A program made the translations under genes and the position numbers. From assembly GCA_015231395.1 (NCBI GenBank), contig JADGBP010000036.1, forward strand, positions 1 through 11,267: a stretch of DNA of 11,267 nucleotides, written 5' to 3'. Source of the DNA: Desulfamplus sp. (lineage in GTDB: Bacteria > Desulfobacterota > Desulfobacteria > Desulfobacterales > Desulfobacteraceae). Below the pieces are notes generated by a model, which made no database searches, had not been told where the DNA came from, and saw only the letters and a program-made list of their open reading frames with translations. Shown here piece after piece: positions 1 to 6,593 of the stretch. Each line of letters begins with the position of its first letter. Position 1 is the first letter of the stretch.

Positions 1-1
1 A

Positions 2-727
2 CCGGGCGATACCATACGGGTATTTATCTATACAGATTCAGAGGACAGACCCATTGCAACCACCCTGACACCTACCGCTGTTGTTGGGGATTTTGTATTT
101 CTTGAAGTCAGAGATATTGCTCCGTTCGGGGCATTTTTGGAGTGGGGGCTTGAAAAGGATCTGTTTGTCCCGGGAAATGAGATGACGGTTCCATTTAAAA
201 AAGGCGAGAAACATGTGGTCAAGGTGTGTCTTGACAATGAGAGCGGCAGAGTCTATGCCACAGCAAAAATCGAACTTAATTGCAGCAAATACATGGCAGG
301 AATTGAGGAGGGGATGGCTGTTGATCTGCTGATTTACAATGTGAGCAAACTTGGTTATCAGGCAATAATCAATAATACTCATTGCGGTATGCTTTATGAA
401 AATGAAACTTTTGAGATGCTTTCTGTCGGGGATAAAATCAAAGGTTATATTTTACGAATACGGGAAGATGGCAAAATTGATTTGCGATTGAAAAAGTCCG
501 GGTATGAATCTGTTTCAGAGTCAACCGTTAAAATCCTTGAAGTGCTCAACAGAGAAGGTGGATTTATTGACTGTCATGATAAAAGCTCACCAGAGACTAT
601 CAAAAAATGGTTTGCCATGAGCAAAAAAGAGTTCAAACGCTCTATTGGCAATCTTTATAAAGAGAAAAAAATTGAGCTTACGGATAATGGGATTTTGTTG
701 TTGGGGAACCAACGCCCTTTACCGTGA
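2..727 (+). CDS. cvfB: CvfB-like S1 RNA-binding protein (5'-truncated)
   Basis: The gene is open at the window start, so the N-terminus is missing; 241 codons remain (usual family length is about 280). The reading frame continues upstream of the internal TTG at 137, with family-typical residues such as VFIYTDSEDRPIAT at fragment residues 7-20. An S1 module follows (about 24-85, with GAFLEWGLEKDLFVP), then a second S1-like stretch (about 145-170, GDKIKGYILRIREDGKIDLR). The C-terminal winged helix (about 180-235) carries DKSSPETIKKWFAMSKKEFK, as known for the CvfB/YitL family. Members are cytoplasmic RNA-binding proteins; CvfB is a virulence-gene regulator in Staphylococcus, and its role here is unknown. 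The last codons and the TGA stop lie inside the first copy of a 23-bp tandem repeat, so the extreme C-terminus may have been reshaped by that repeat. Family assignment is confident. Confidence 0.92.
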   Translation, partial: PGDTIRVFIYTDSEDRPIATTLTPTAVVGDFVFLEVRDIAPFGAFLEWGLEKDLFVPGNEMTVPFKKGEKHVVKVCLDNESGRVYATAKIELNCSKYMAGIEEGMAVDLLIYNVSKLGYQAIINNTHCGMLYENETFEMLSVGDKIKGYILRIREDGKIDLRLKKSGYESVSESTVKILEVLNREGGFIDCHDKSSPETIKKWFAMSKKEFKRSIGNLYKEKKIELTDNGILLLGNQRPLP

Positions 728-763
728 AAACACTACTCATTTTACCGTGAAAACACTACTCAT
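718..763. repeat. Perfect 23-bp tandem duplication
   Basis: Two identical adjacent 23-bp units (718-740 and 741-763), beginning TTTACCGTGAAAACAC and ending TACTCAT. The first unit supplies the stop codon of the upstream cvfB-like gene. The first 15 bp of each unit is also present in inverted orientation at 803-817, so the unit is the left arm of the palindromic element that follows. Confidence 0.95.
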
Positions 764-818
764 GGCAGGGTTTCTGCCACCCGTAGCATGAAAATGACAA
801 TGTGTTTTCACGGTAAAA
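740..818. repeat. Palindromic, MITE/REP-like element, copy A
   Basis: A 79-bp unit is bounded by perfect 16-bp inverted repeats: TTTTACCGTGAAAACA at 740-755 and TGTTTTCACGGTAAAA at 803-818. Inside is a smaller hairpin, GGCAG/CTGCC (764-768 with 774-778). The stretch 758-818 reappears, diverged, at 8000-8063, so this is a dispersed repeat and not only a local hairpin. It lies just after the cvfB-like gene. It could act as an RNA hairpin at the transcript end, but no U-run follows. Whether it is a mobile MITE or a REP-type sequence cannot be decided from two copies. Confidence 0.8.
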
Positions 819-830
819 CTATAGTTTTCC
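812..830. repeat. Short palindrome next to repeat element A
   Basis: AAAACTATAGTTTT (815-828) is a perfect 14-bp palindrome, extendable to 812-830 with one mismatch. It overlaps the right arm of element A. It could be an operator-like site or part of the repeat boundary; nothing in the sequence decides. Confidence 0.5.
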
Positions 831-847
831 AGATAATGAAATTGGCA

Positions 848-880
848 GAGTAGGGGCAATCCCTTGCGGTTGCCCTGCTT
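848..880. repeat. Hairpin repeat between convergent genes
   Basis: A stem GGGCAA (854-859)/TTGCCC (870-875) with a 10-nt loop can be extended outward (848-853 with 876-880) if one G is bulged and wobble pairs are allowed. It sits between the convergent cvfB-like and malic enzyme genes. The sequence (GTAGGGGCAA...TTGCCCTGC) resembles the intergenic GGGGCAA-type hairpin repeats I recall from several bacterial genomes; this is memory, not a search. No U-run follows on either strand, so it is not a textbook intrinsic terminator, although it may still stabilise 3' ends. Confidence 0.55.
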
Positions 881-932
881 AAAAATTAAGATCCCAAAAT
901 ATTTTTCTGGAAGTCTATATTAGGCTGGCAAT

Positions 933-2237
933 CTACTTTTCTTCCAGTTCACAGGCACACCAGAATTTTTCCATTCTTTTTCTCAATGCCAATCTATAAT
1001 CTTCCCAGTCAGTAATAATATTGGTTGCAAGTCCCTCTTCAATGGCAGCCTTTGCCACAGCAACTGATTCCCACTCAATCACCCTTGGGTCAAAAGGTTT
1101 TGGTACAATGTAATCCTTTCCAAAAACAAACTCTTTTCCATCATAGGCATCTTTCACGATCTGGGGTACAGGTTCTCTGGCAAGTGCTGCCAAAGATTTT
1201 GCTGCGGCAAGTTTCATCCCTTCTGAAATTTTCTTTGCCCCGACATCCAGAGCACCTCTGAAGATAAACGGAAAACCAAGAACATTATTAATCTGGTTTG
1301 GGAAATCTGACCTGCCGGTAGCCATGATAATATCATTTCGAGTTGCAATGGCAAGATCATAGGTGATTTCAGGGTCAGGGTTTGCCATTGCAAATACAAT
1401 CGGATCTTTTGCCATGGAGAGAAGCATTTCAGGCGTTACAACATCTTTTTGTGATACACCGACAAATACATCCGAACCTTTCATGGCATCTTCAAGAGTT
1501 CTCTTGTCTGTATCCAGAGCAAAAATATCCTTGTATTTGTTCATGCCTTTTGTCCGACCCTTGTAGATAACACCGGTTGAGTCACACATTATAAGATTTT
1601 CATATTTTACGCCAAGAGATACAAAAAGCTTTGCACATGAAATTCCGGCAGCACCCGCACCGTTAAATACCACCTTGATTTCTTCAAACTTCTTTCCGGT
1701 AATTTCAAGGGCATTGATAAGCCCTGCTGAACTTATGATAGCAGTACCGTGCTGATCATCATGAAACACTGGGATATTGCATATCTCAATAAGGGTCTCT
1801 TCAATTTCAAAGCATTCCGGAGCCTTGATATCTTCAAGGTTGATGCCGCCAAAAGTGGGCTCCATGGTTTTTACAATGTCAATTATTTTTTTCGGGTCTT
1901 CGGTGTCAAGCTCAATATCAAACACATCTACATCGGCAAATCTTTTGAATAATACTCCCTTTCCTTCCATAACCGGTTTGCTGGCAAGTGCACCAAGATT
2001 ACCAAGTCCCAAAATAGCTGTTCCATTGGAGACTACGGCAACCAAATTTTGCCGGCTGGTATAAAGTTTTGCACATTCCGGATTTGCGGCAATTTCTTTT
2101 ACAGGCAGGGCAACACCCGGAGTATATGCCATGGCAAGATCTTTCGCTGTCTGACATGGTTTGGTTGGCATTACCTGAATTTTGCCATAAGTCGGTGTGC
2201 AGTGATAGTTGAATACATCCTGTTTGAATTTTTCCAT
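933..2237 (-). CDS. NAD(P)-dependent malic enzyme, short form
   Basis: A 434-residue oxidative decarboxylase predicted to convert malate to pyruvate and CO2 with reduction of NAD(P), in the cytoplasm. Visible motifs: AYTPGVA with the probable catalytic Tyr38; GNLGALASKPVMEGKG (79-94) with Lys93 the likely catalytic lysine; NLEDI (133-137) and FHDDQHGTA (158-166) supplying metal ligands; the Rossmann loop GAGAAG (193-198); ANPDPE (285-290) and ATGRSDFPNQINN (306-318). Asp219 at the end of the second Rossmann strand favours NAD over NADP (inference). The length fits stand-alone bacterial enzymes without the phosphotransacetylase-like tail of E. coli MaeB. The ATG is preceded by AAGGA about 10 nt upstream and by a good sigma70-type promoter. 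The gene is monocistronic and convergent with the cvfB-like gene. In an anaerobe it would link C4 acids to pyruvate. Confidence 0.95.
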   Translation of the reverse strand: MEKFKQDVFNYHCTPTYGKIQVMPTKPCQTAKDLAMAYTPGVALPVKEIAANPECAKLYTSRQNLVAVVSNGTAILGLGNLGALASKPVMEGKGVLFKRFADVDVFDIELDTEDPKKIIDIVKTMEPTFGGINLEDIKAPECFEIEETLIEICNIPVFHDDQHGTAIISSAGLINALEITGKKFEEIKVVFNGAGAAGISCAKLFVSLGVKYENLIMCDSTGVIYKGRTKGMNKYKDIFALDTDKRTLEDAMKGSDVFVGVSQKDVVTPEMLLSMAKDPIVFAMANPDPEITYDLAIATRNDIIMATGRSDFPNQINNVLGFPFIFRGALDVGAKKISEGMKLAAAKSLAALAREPVPQIVKDAYDGKEFVFGKDYIVPKPFDPRVIEWESVAVAKAAIEEGLATNIITDWEDYRLALRKRMEKFWCACELEEK

Positions 2238-2305
2238 TTTTTAGTTTATCCTTGAGTTAAATATGTACTATTTTTTGTCCGGCATGATTCAATCTTTTCA
2301 AGATG

Positions 2306-2334
2306 TTTATAAAGGATAAAATATCTTAATTCAA
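2306..2334 (-). promoter_or_regulatory. Sigma70-type promoter of malic enzyme gene
   Basis: On the minus strand, TTGAAT (2334-2329) and TATAAA (2311-2306) are separated by exactly 17 nt. Transcription would start near 2299, giving a leader of about 60 nt before the malic enzyme ATG. Good match and spacing in an AT-rich region; predicted only. Confidence 0.5.
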
Positions 2335-2367
2335 TAAAATTTAAGTCTTGATAAAATTTAAGCCTTG
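2334..2367. repeat. 17-bp tandem duplication
   Basis: Two adjacent 17-bp units, ATAAAATTTAAGTCTTG (2334-2350) and ATAAAATTTAAGCCTTG (2351-2367), differ at one base. They lie between the malic enzyme promoter and the small downstream gene on the plus strand. Confidence 0.9.
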
Positions 2368-2412
2368 ACCGAGTGTATTTTTCAAAAATAGGGGATAAAT
2401 CATCTAACCTTG

Positions 2413-2431
2413 AGACACAACGTGTCTTTTT
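2413..2431 (+). other. Hairpin plus U-run in small-gene leader
   Basis: A perfect 6-bp stem AGACAC/GTGTCT (2413-2418, 2422-2427) with a 3-nt loop is followed directly by more T residues (2428-2431). It lies 19 nt before the ATG at 2450 and upstream of the GGAG at 2432-2435. It could be a weak intrinsic terminator or attenuator-like structure, or simply chance. The stem is short and only half G+C. Confidence 0.3.
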
Positions 2432-2449
2432 GGAGTATTATAAAGAATT

Positions 2450-2641
2450 ATGAACAGTTCAGACGACATAAAAAAAACAAGTAGCAAACAAAAAAGCATA
2501 AAATATACCTGCAATGAATATAGGGAAGAGATGATTCTGGTCTCTCTCAGACAAAGACTTGCCACTGAAAAACTTTCTTCTGATGAAAAAGATAAACTCA
2601 TTGAAGAGATTGAAAAGATTGAAAAATCTATGGGATTCTGA
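2450..2641 (+). CDS. Small conserved-type hypothetical protein (63 aa)
   Basis: A 63-residue, highly charged, probably cytoplasmic protein with no signal peptide or membrane segment. A basic, Ser/Lys-rich start is followed by YTCNEYREEM (about residues 19-28) and a predicted two-helix region (about 29-62) of alternating Glu/Lys with Leu/Ile at heptad-like spacing, ending KSMGF. The pattern CxEYREEM, then a Leu-rich helix, then an LSxxEKxxLxxEI helix ending in MG resembles small uncharacterised proteins I recall from sulfate-reducing deltaproteobacteria; I cannot verify this here. The start is the ATG at 2450, with GGAG about 14 nt upstream, longer than usual spacing. No function is known. It is flanked by tandem repeats on both sides and has no clear operon partner. 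Confidence 0.72.
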   Translation: MNSSDDIKKTSSKQKSIKYTCNEYREEMILVSLRQRLATEKLSSDEKDKLIEEIEKIEKSMGF

Positions 2642-2650
2642 TTTAGAGAA

Positions 2651-2733
2651 TTTTAAAAATCCTGAATGACCATTTAAAAGTCCTGAATAACCATTTTAAA
2701 TCCCGAATGGACATTTTAAATCCCGAATGGACA
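2651..2733. repeat. Four-copy 20-22-bp tandem repeat
   Basis: Four consecutive units of the form TTTTAAATCCCGAATGGACA: 2651-2672, 2673-2693, 2694-2713 and 2714-2733. The last two are identical; the first two differ by substitutions and one or two extra A residues. The array lies between the convergent small gene and pilZ. No unique spacers separate the units, so it is not a CRISPR array. Confidence 0.92.
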
Positions 2734-2788
2734 TTTTTAAGAGCCGTAACTATCTGATTTTATTTATGACATATTTGAGAGAATCGAT

Positions 2789-2824
2789 TTTTTACGAGAC
2801 CATTAATTTTTACGAGACCATCAA
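2789..2824. repeat. 18-bp tandem duplication
   Basis: Two adjacent 18-bp units, TTTTTACGAGACCATTAA (2789-2806) and TTTTTACGAGACCATCAA (2807-2824), with one difference. They lie just past the pilZ stop codon, in the same gap as the four-copy array. Confidence 0.9.
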
Positions 2825-2837
2825 TATATATTAAAAT

Positions 2838-3248
2838 CTACTTTTCAGTCGTTTCTAATATCTGTTCCAACATTCTGGAAAGCTTTGTCCGGATCTCATT
2901 ATCGGGTTCGATAAATTTACATCCTACATCATAATCCGCAAGTCTGTTTGAACGATTTATACTCACCCAATGTATCTTTGCCTTCTCCTTGAGTGACACC
3001 CATTTTTCCTCATTACACTCTTTGCATTGAACGACAACTTCCATATCAATATCTTTGCCTGATTCAAGAGGATTGGATGATAAAAAGCCAAAACCATCGA
3101 CAGATATATTCTTCAACTGTCCCATGTAATCCTTGTTGTCATAACTGTATTTGAACATTACTTTAACTGAAATTCGTTCCGAGGTTCTCTTCTTATTTTT
3201 AAAAAAATCAATCTTCTTATTTTTAAAAATATCAAATAAATTCAGCAT
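2838..3248 (-). CDS. PilZ domain protein (c-di-GMP receptor)
   Basis: A 136-residue single-domain protein. The two PilZ c-di-GMP signatures are intact: RxxxR as RTSER (residues 21-25) and (D/N)xSxxG as NISVDG (47-52). The domain ends with the usual VGCKFI strand, then a C-terminal helix. Such proteins bind cyclic di-GMP and change conformation to act on motility, exopolysaccharide or secretion machinery; the partner here is unknown. CKEC (about 75-78) contains two close cysteines. The N-terminal tail repeats FKNKK twice (8-12, 16-20), reflecting a 24-bp period duplication in the DNA. The start is well supported by a strong GGGAGGA (3263-3257) before the ATG. The gene is divergent from the receptor-MscS fusion, with a 280-bp shared upstream region, which may hint at related control. 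Confidence 0.92.
   Translation of the reverse strand: MLNLFDIFKNKKIDFFKNKKRTSERISVKVMFKYSYDNKDYMGQLKNISVDGFGFLSSNPLESGKDIDMEVVVQCKECNEEKWVSLKEKAKIHWVSINRSNRLADYDVGCKFIEPDNEIRTKLSRMLEQILETTEK
3188..3229. repeat. In-frame 24-bp-period duplication in pilZ
   Basis: The 18-bp string TCTTCTTATTTTTAAAAA occurs at 3188-3205 and again at 3212-3229, a 24-bp period (8 codons). It encodes the repeated FKNKK in the PilZ N-terminal tail, outside the folded domain, so it is likely tolerated. Confidence 0.85.
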
Positions 3249-3292
3249 ATTTGTTGTCCTCCCGTTAGATTTGTGGAATTTTAAATGTGTTG

Positions 3293-3325
3293 GTTATAAT
3301 AATCAAATGCCAGATTTCAAGTCAA
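3293..3325 (-). promoter_or_regulatory. Sigma70-type promoter of pilZ
   Basis: On the minus strand, TTGAAA (3320-3315) and TATAAC (3298-3293) are spaced 16 nt. An alternative overlapping pair is TTGACT (3325-3320) and TATTAT (3301-3296), spaced 18 nt. Either places the start about 40 nt before the pilZ ATG. Predicted from sequence only. Confidence 0.5.
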
Positions 3326-3352
3326 GGTAAATACACATGATTTGAGTTGACA

Positions 3353-3368
3353 TGGCTCTGTATTTGCA
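3353..3368 (+). promoter_or_regulatory. Sigma54-type (-24/-12) promoter
   Basis: TGGCTCTGTATTTGCA matches the sigma54 consensus TGGCACRNNNNTTGCW at 10 of 12 defined positions, with the invariant GG (3354-3355) and GC (3366-3367) at the required 12-bp offset. Transcription would start near 3379, leaving a leader of about 150 nt before the GTG at 3529. Sigma54 promoters need an enhancer-binding activator. An imperfect inverted pair (TCAAGTCAA 3317-3325, TTGAGTTGA 3342-3350; 8 of 9 paired) lies just upstream but is not proven to be its site. Confidence 0.55.
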
Positions 3369-3372
3369 AAAG

Positions 3373-3413
3373 TAGGGGAATACTTGACACAAGGGGGAGG
3401 GGGATACTTGACA
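3373..3413. repeat. 24-bp spaced direct repeat in the leader
   Basis: GGGGAATACTTGACA (3375-3389 region) recurs as GGGGGATACTTGACA (ending 3413), with a G-rich AAGGGGGA between. It falls at the start of the leader predicted for the receptor-MscS gene. The two TTGACA strings lack a convincing -10 partner, so they look like part of the duplication and not promoters. Confidence 0.6.
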
Positions 3414-3528
3414 AAACATATCTCGTTGAGTTAATCAGGCAGCTTAAATACTCAGATTTGACTTGCAACCTTCATTATCAAATTTTCAATTTTAAATTTT
3501 CAATTTTTTTCATTTTTCAGGAGTCACA

Positions 3529-6528
3529 GTGAAACAACATTTTAGATTAACACTCATTATTCTGTCTATTGTGGTTCTGGGTACCATTGCTTCACTGATT
3601 GTAAAAAGCACATGGTTTCTATCTGATGGCGAAATATATCACCTTGGCCTATCAGCCCCGATTGCTGGAGTAGAGTCAGGTATTGGAACTTCCATGGAAC
3701 GCGGTATTAATATTCTGATGGATCAGGTCAACCGCGAAAAATTGATAAAAGATGTACGCCTTGAGCTTAAAAAATCAGATAGCCAAAATACTACCCAGGG
3801 CATTATAAATTCTGCACAAGAGCTTGTAAAAACTGAAAAAATGATTGCGGTGGTCAGCTACATGGGGTTTGATTTAATAGAGTCTGCCGGGGAAATATAT
3901 GAAAAAAATAATATTCCGGTTATAAACACTGCTTCCACAAAATCTTTATATGAAAAATCTATCAATGCAGCTTCCACAGAATCTGTGCCTGATAAATATA
4001 ACTGGCTCTACTCAATATCGACTGATTCCGGCAGACAGACAGGTTTTATTGCCAACTATACCCGTAATGTGCTTGGCAATAAAATAATCACTATTATCCA
4101 TTCTGGTTCTCCAAGTGGAAAAGAGATGGCAGATGCGTTCACTTCGGTTTACGCAAGATTTGGAACCCAGATCCATTATACACATGAATTCAGCCCTGAA
4201 AATCCAGTAGAGTCCATTGGTGAGATCATTGCACAAATTAAAGATCTCAAGGATTTGGGAACCATATTCTTTGCCGGTGATGCATCTTCAGCCGCAACTT
4301 TTGTGGTTCAGGCAAGGGATGCTGGTATTAAAAATGTGATTGTTGGTACTGACGTTGTTGCAACAGCAGGTTTTACCGGAGCAATCGCAGAGATTGTAAA
4401 AGACCGTGAGAAAATCGCCGCATATACTGATGGAATTGTAATGTCAGCACCGCTTCTTTACGATACTGCAGGTGGAGAAGCCCAGCAGTTCAAGAATCTT
4501 TATATGGAAAAACACGGCACCGCACCGGACTGGATTGCAGCCTATGCCTATGATGCCGCAAAACTTGCCATACAGGGAATCCTGAATGACAAATCCGATC
4601 AAGAACCGTCCATTGAAAATTTTCATTCTACGGTCAACAGCTTTTTAAAATCCTTGACAACTCCTGAACGTGCTCTGGATGGAATTACCGGTAAAACATG
4701 GTTTTCTGTTTCGGACAGAGAGCAGAAGCCGGTACAGGTAGGGATTTATAATGGTCACAACATTATTGCCGCACCCACTCAGCTTCAGCCAATTAAAAGC
4801 AGCAGCAATGTAAACTATTTTGAGGAGATAAAAAGCGGCAGAGTACTCTATGTCAATGATCGTTTCATGTACAAAACCAATGTAATCTACACAGGTATTG
4901 AGGTGCATGAGATTACAGATATTAATCTTGATACCTACAGTGCAGTCCTTGACCTCTCAATATGGTTTCGTTACCGTGGAAAGTTCAATCCGGCAGATGT
5001 TGAGTTTTTAAATTCTATTGATGGGCTCAAGCTCACGGAACCTGTTGAAAGTGCTGAAGAAAAAGATATCTCTTTCCGTCTTTACCGTGTAAAAGCCCCT
5101 TTCAGCCTTGATTTTCTGGATAAAAAGCTAAGTTATGGCAAGCAGTTGCTGGGACTCTCTTTTCACCATAAAAATCTTAACCGCAACAATGTCATCTATG
5201 TTGTCGATATGCTTGGCATGGGTTTTGACAAACAGCAGACCACATTAAGAAGACAGCTAAATGCCAGAAGGGCATTGAATCCCGCTTTGGGATGGAGAAT
5301 TGATGATGCGTGGTTCTCCCAGCGTATTTTTACTACATCTTCCTTTGGCAGTCCCATGTATGTGGGTTATGGCAGTGCTGATCCCGATTTTTCACGCATT
5401 GACTATGGTGTTGTCTTTAGTGAGGACAGAATTGATTTCAGAACCCTTGTGCCAGGAGAATACCTGATTTATATCGGTATATTCGGTTTGGTGGGCAGCC
5501 TTGTGGCACGACTCATGGATGCCCGTATGCGGGGATTCTTCTGGCTCACATCTTCATGGATTATTCGGATAGTCTTCTGGCCGCTTCTGCTTCTTTCCTG
5601 CGGCAACCTTTCTGTCAATGCCGCCATTAACCATAATCTTTCTGTCCATTATATTCAGAAGCTGATAATGTTCTATGACATGTGCTGGTGGATTATACCG
5701 GCTATTCTTATAAATATTGCTCTGGAGCGTTTCCTATGGGTTCCCCTTGAGAACAGGGCTAAACGTAAAGTTCCCAATGTTATAAGAAATTTTGTAGCTG
5801 CTGCGGTATATCTATTTGCATTTTTTGCCATTGTCGCGTTTGTGTGGAATCAAAAACTTACAAGCCTTCTTGCCACCAGCGGTCTTTTTACCATGATTAT
5901 AGGTCTTGCTGTGCAGGGTAATATTTCTAATGTTTTTTCAGGTATCATAATAAACCTTGAACGCCCTTTTTCCATTGGTGACTGGATTAAAATAAATGAT
6001 ATAGACTCTGTAAATGTGGTGGATATGACGTGGCGTACTGTCCGTCTTGAAACTCTTACCAAGCATGTGGTCGCAATTCCTAATGGCAAGGTGGCAGATG
6101 CTGTTGTGGTAAACTACTCCAAAGAAAATATCCGTATTGATATTCCAATTCAGATATCAACTCAGTATCCACCAGAAAAAATCCTTAAATATCTTAAAGA
6201 AGTTCTTGACAGTATTCCTGACACCACCCTTGTACAACCTGCGGCTCATGCGTTTCTTGGGACAAAATCATTAGGAAACAACTGGATTGCCGAATATGTT
6301 GTCCGGGTCTGGGTATCTAACTGGAAAAACCAGTTTGCCATTAAGGGAAAAATCTGGGCTGCGGTATGGAAGAAATTTAGCGAGCATGGGATATTACTGG
6401 ATCCAGCGGGAGATATTCAGCTGGCAGGTGTTGCAGACAGCCCGCTGTCCATTACCAAGACACCACCGCCAGACGACAGCAAGCCCAACTTGTTTAAAGA
6501 GAGTAAAACTAACTTGTTGAAACAATGA
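3529..6528 (+). CDS. Periplasmic-binding/MscS channel fusion protein
   Basis: A 999-residue inner-membrane protein with an unusual domain order. Residues 6-26 are an uncleaved-looking signal anchor. Residues about 37-410 match the branched-chain amino acid receptor type of periplasmic binding protein (Peripla_BP_6/LivJ): LSAPIAGVESGIGTSMERGI, FFAGDASSAATFVVQARDAG, IVGTD, AYAYDAAKLA. Residues about 430-640 are beta-rich and not firmly recognised; they loosely recall the extracellular sandwich of pentameric ligand-gated channels. Hydrophobic segments follow near 643-662, 673-692 and 712-732. The MscS module runs from about 750: two membrane helices, the pore-lining glycine-rich helix GLAVQGNISNVFSGI (792-806), then the beta domain with ERPFSIGDWI and IPNG. 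It is predicted to be a channel gated or modulated by a periplasmic small ligand (inference). The GTG start is supported by AGGAG (3519-3523). A sigma54-type site lies upstream; the tolC-like gene follows 65 nt downstream. Confidence 0.9.
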   Translation: MKQHFRLTLIILSIVVLGTIASLIVKSTWFLSDGEIYHLGLSAPIAGVESGIGTSMERGINILMDQVNREKLIKDVRLELKKSDSQNTTQGIINSAQELVKTEKMIAVVSYMGFDLIESAGEIYEKNNIPVINTASTKSLYEKSINAASTESVPDKYNWLYSISTDSGRQTGFIANYTRNVLGNKIITIIHSGSPSGKEMADAFTSVYARFGTQIHYTHEFSPENPVESIGEIIAQIKDLKDLGTIFFAGDASSAATFVVQARDAGIKNVIVGTDVVATAGFTGAIAEIVKDREKIAAYTDGIVMSAPLLYDTAGGEAQQFKNLYMEKHGTAPDWIAAYAYDAAKLAIQGILNDKSDQEPSIENFHSTVNSFLKSLTTPERALDGITGKTWFSVSDREQKPVQVGIYNGHNIIAAPTQLQPIKSSSNVNYFEEIKSGRVLYVNDRFMYKTNVIYTGIEVHEITDINLDTYSAVLDLSIWFRYRGKFNPADVEFLNSIDGLKLTEPVESAEEKDISFRLYRVKAPFSLDFLDKKLSYGKQLLGLSFHHKNLNRNNVIYVVDMLGMGFDKQQTTLRRQLNARRALNPALGWRIDDAWFSQRIFTTSSFGSPMYVGYGSADPDFSRIDYGVVFSEDRIDFRTLVPGEYLIYIGIFGLVGSLVARLMDARMRGFFWLTSSWIIRIVFWPLLLLSCGNLSVNAAINHNLSVHYIQKLIMFYDMCWWIIPAILINIALERFLWVPLENRAKRKVPNVIRNFVAAAVYLFAFFAIVAFVWNQKLTSLLATSGLFTMIIGLAVQGNISNVFSGIIINLERPFSIGDWIKINDIDSVNVVDMTWRTVRLETLTKHVVAIPNGKVADAVVVNYSKENIRIDIPIQISTQYPPEKILKYLKEVLDSIPDTTLVQPAAHAFLGTKSLGNNWIAEYVVRVWVSNWKNQFAIKGKIWAAVWKKFSEHGILLDPAGDIQLAGVADSPLSITKTPPPDDSKPNLFKESKTNLLKQ

Positions 6529-6547
6529 AACAAGAATCAAACCCAAT

Positions 6548-6579
6548 TTACAACAACACTTATTTACAACAACACTTAT
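6548..6579. repeat. Perfect 16-bp tandem duplication
   Basis: TTACAACAACACTTAT is repeated exactly at 6548-6563 and 6564-6579, in the 65-nt gap between the receptor-MscS gene and the tolC-like gene. No terminator hairpin is visible in this gap. Confidence 0.93.
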
Positions 6580-6593
6580 TAATTAGGTAATGC

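Noticed and set aside
843..858. Second sigma54-like match (TGGCAGAGTAGGGGCA)
   Set aside because: The TT before the GC is replaced by GG, it overlaps a hairpin repeat, and the gene downstream faces the other way.
2651..2733. Possible CRISPR array
   Set aside because: The units are directly adjacent, with no unique spacers, and 20-22 bp is too short for a repeat-spacer period.
3374..3403. G-quadruplex in the leader
   Set aside because: Only three runs of four or more G residues are present, with no clear fourth tract.
3384..3413. Two TTGACA boxes as sigma70 promoters for the fusion gene
   Set aside because: Neither has a convincing -10 hexamer at 16-18 nt; they belong to a direct duplication.
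3347..3532. 61-codon plus-strand frame upstream of the fusion gene
   Set aside because: It covers the sigma54-type site and the leader duplication, ends in AT-rich low-complexity sequence, and its residues match no family pattern.
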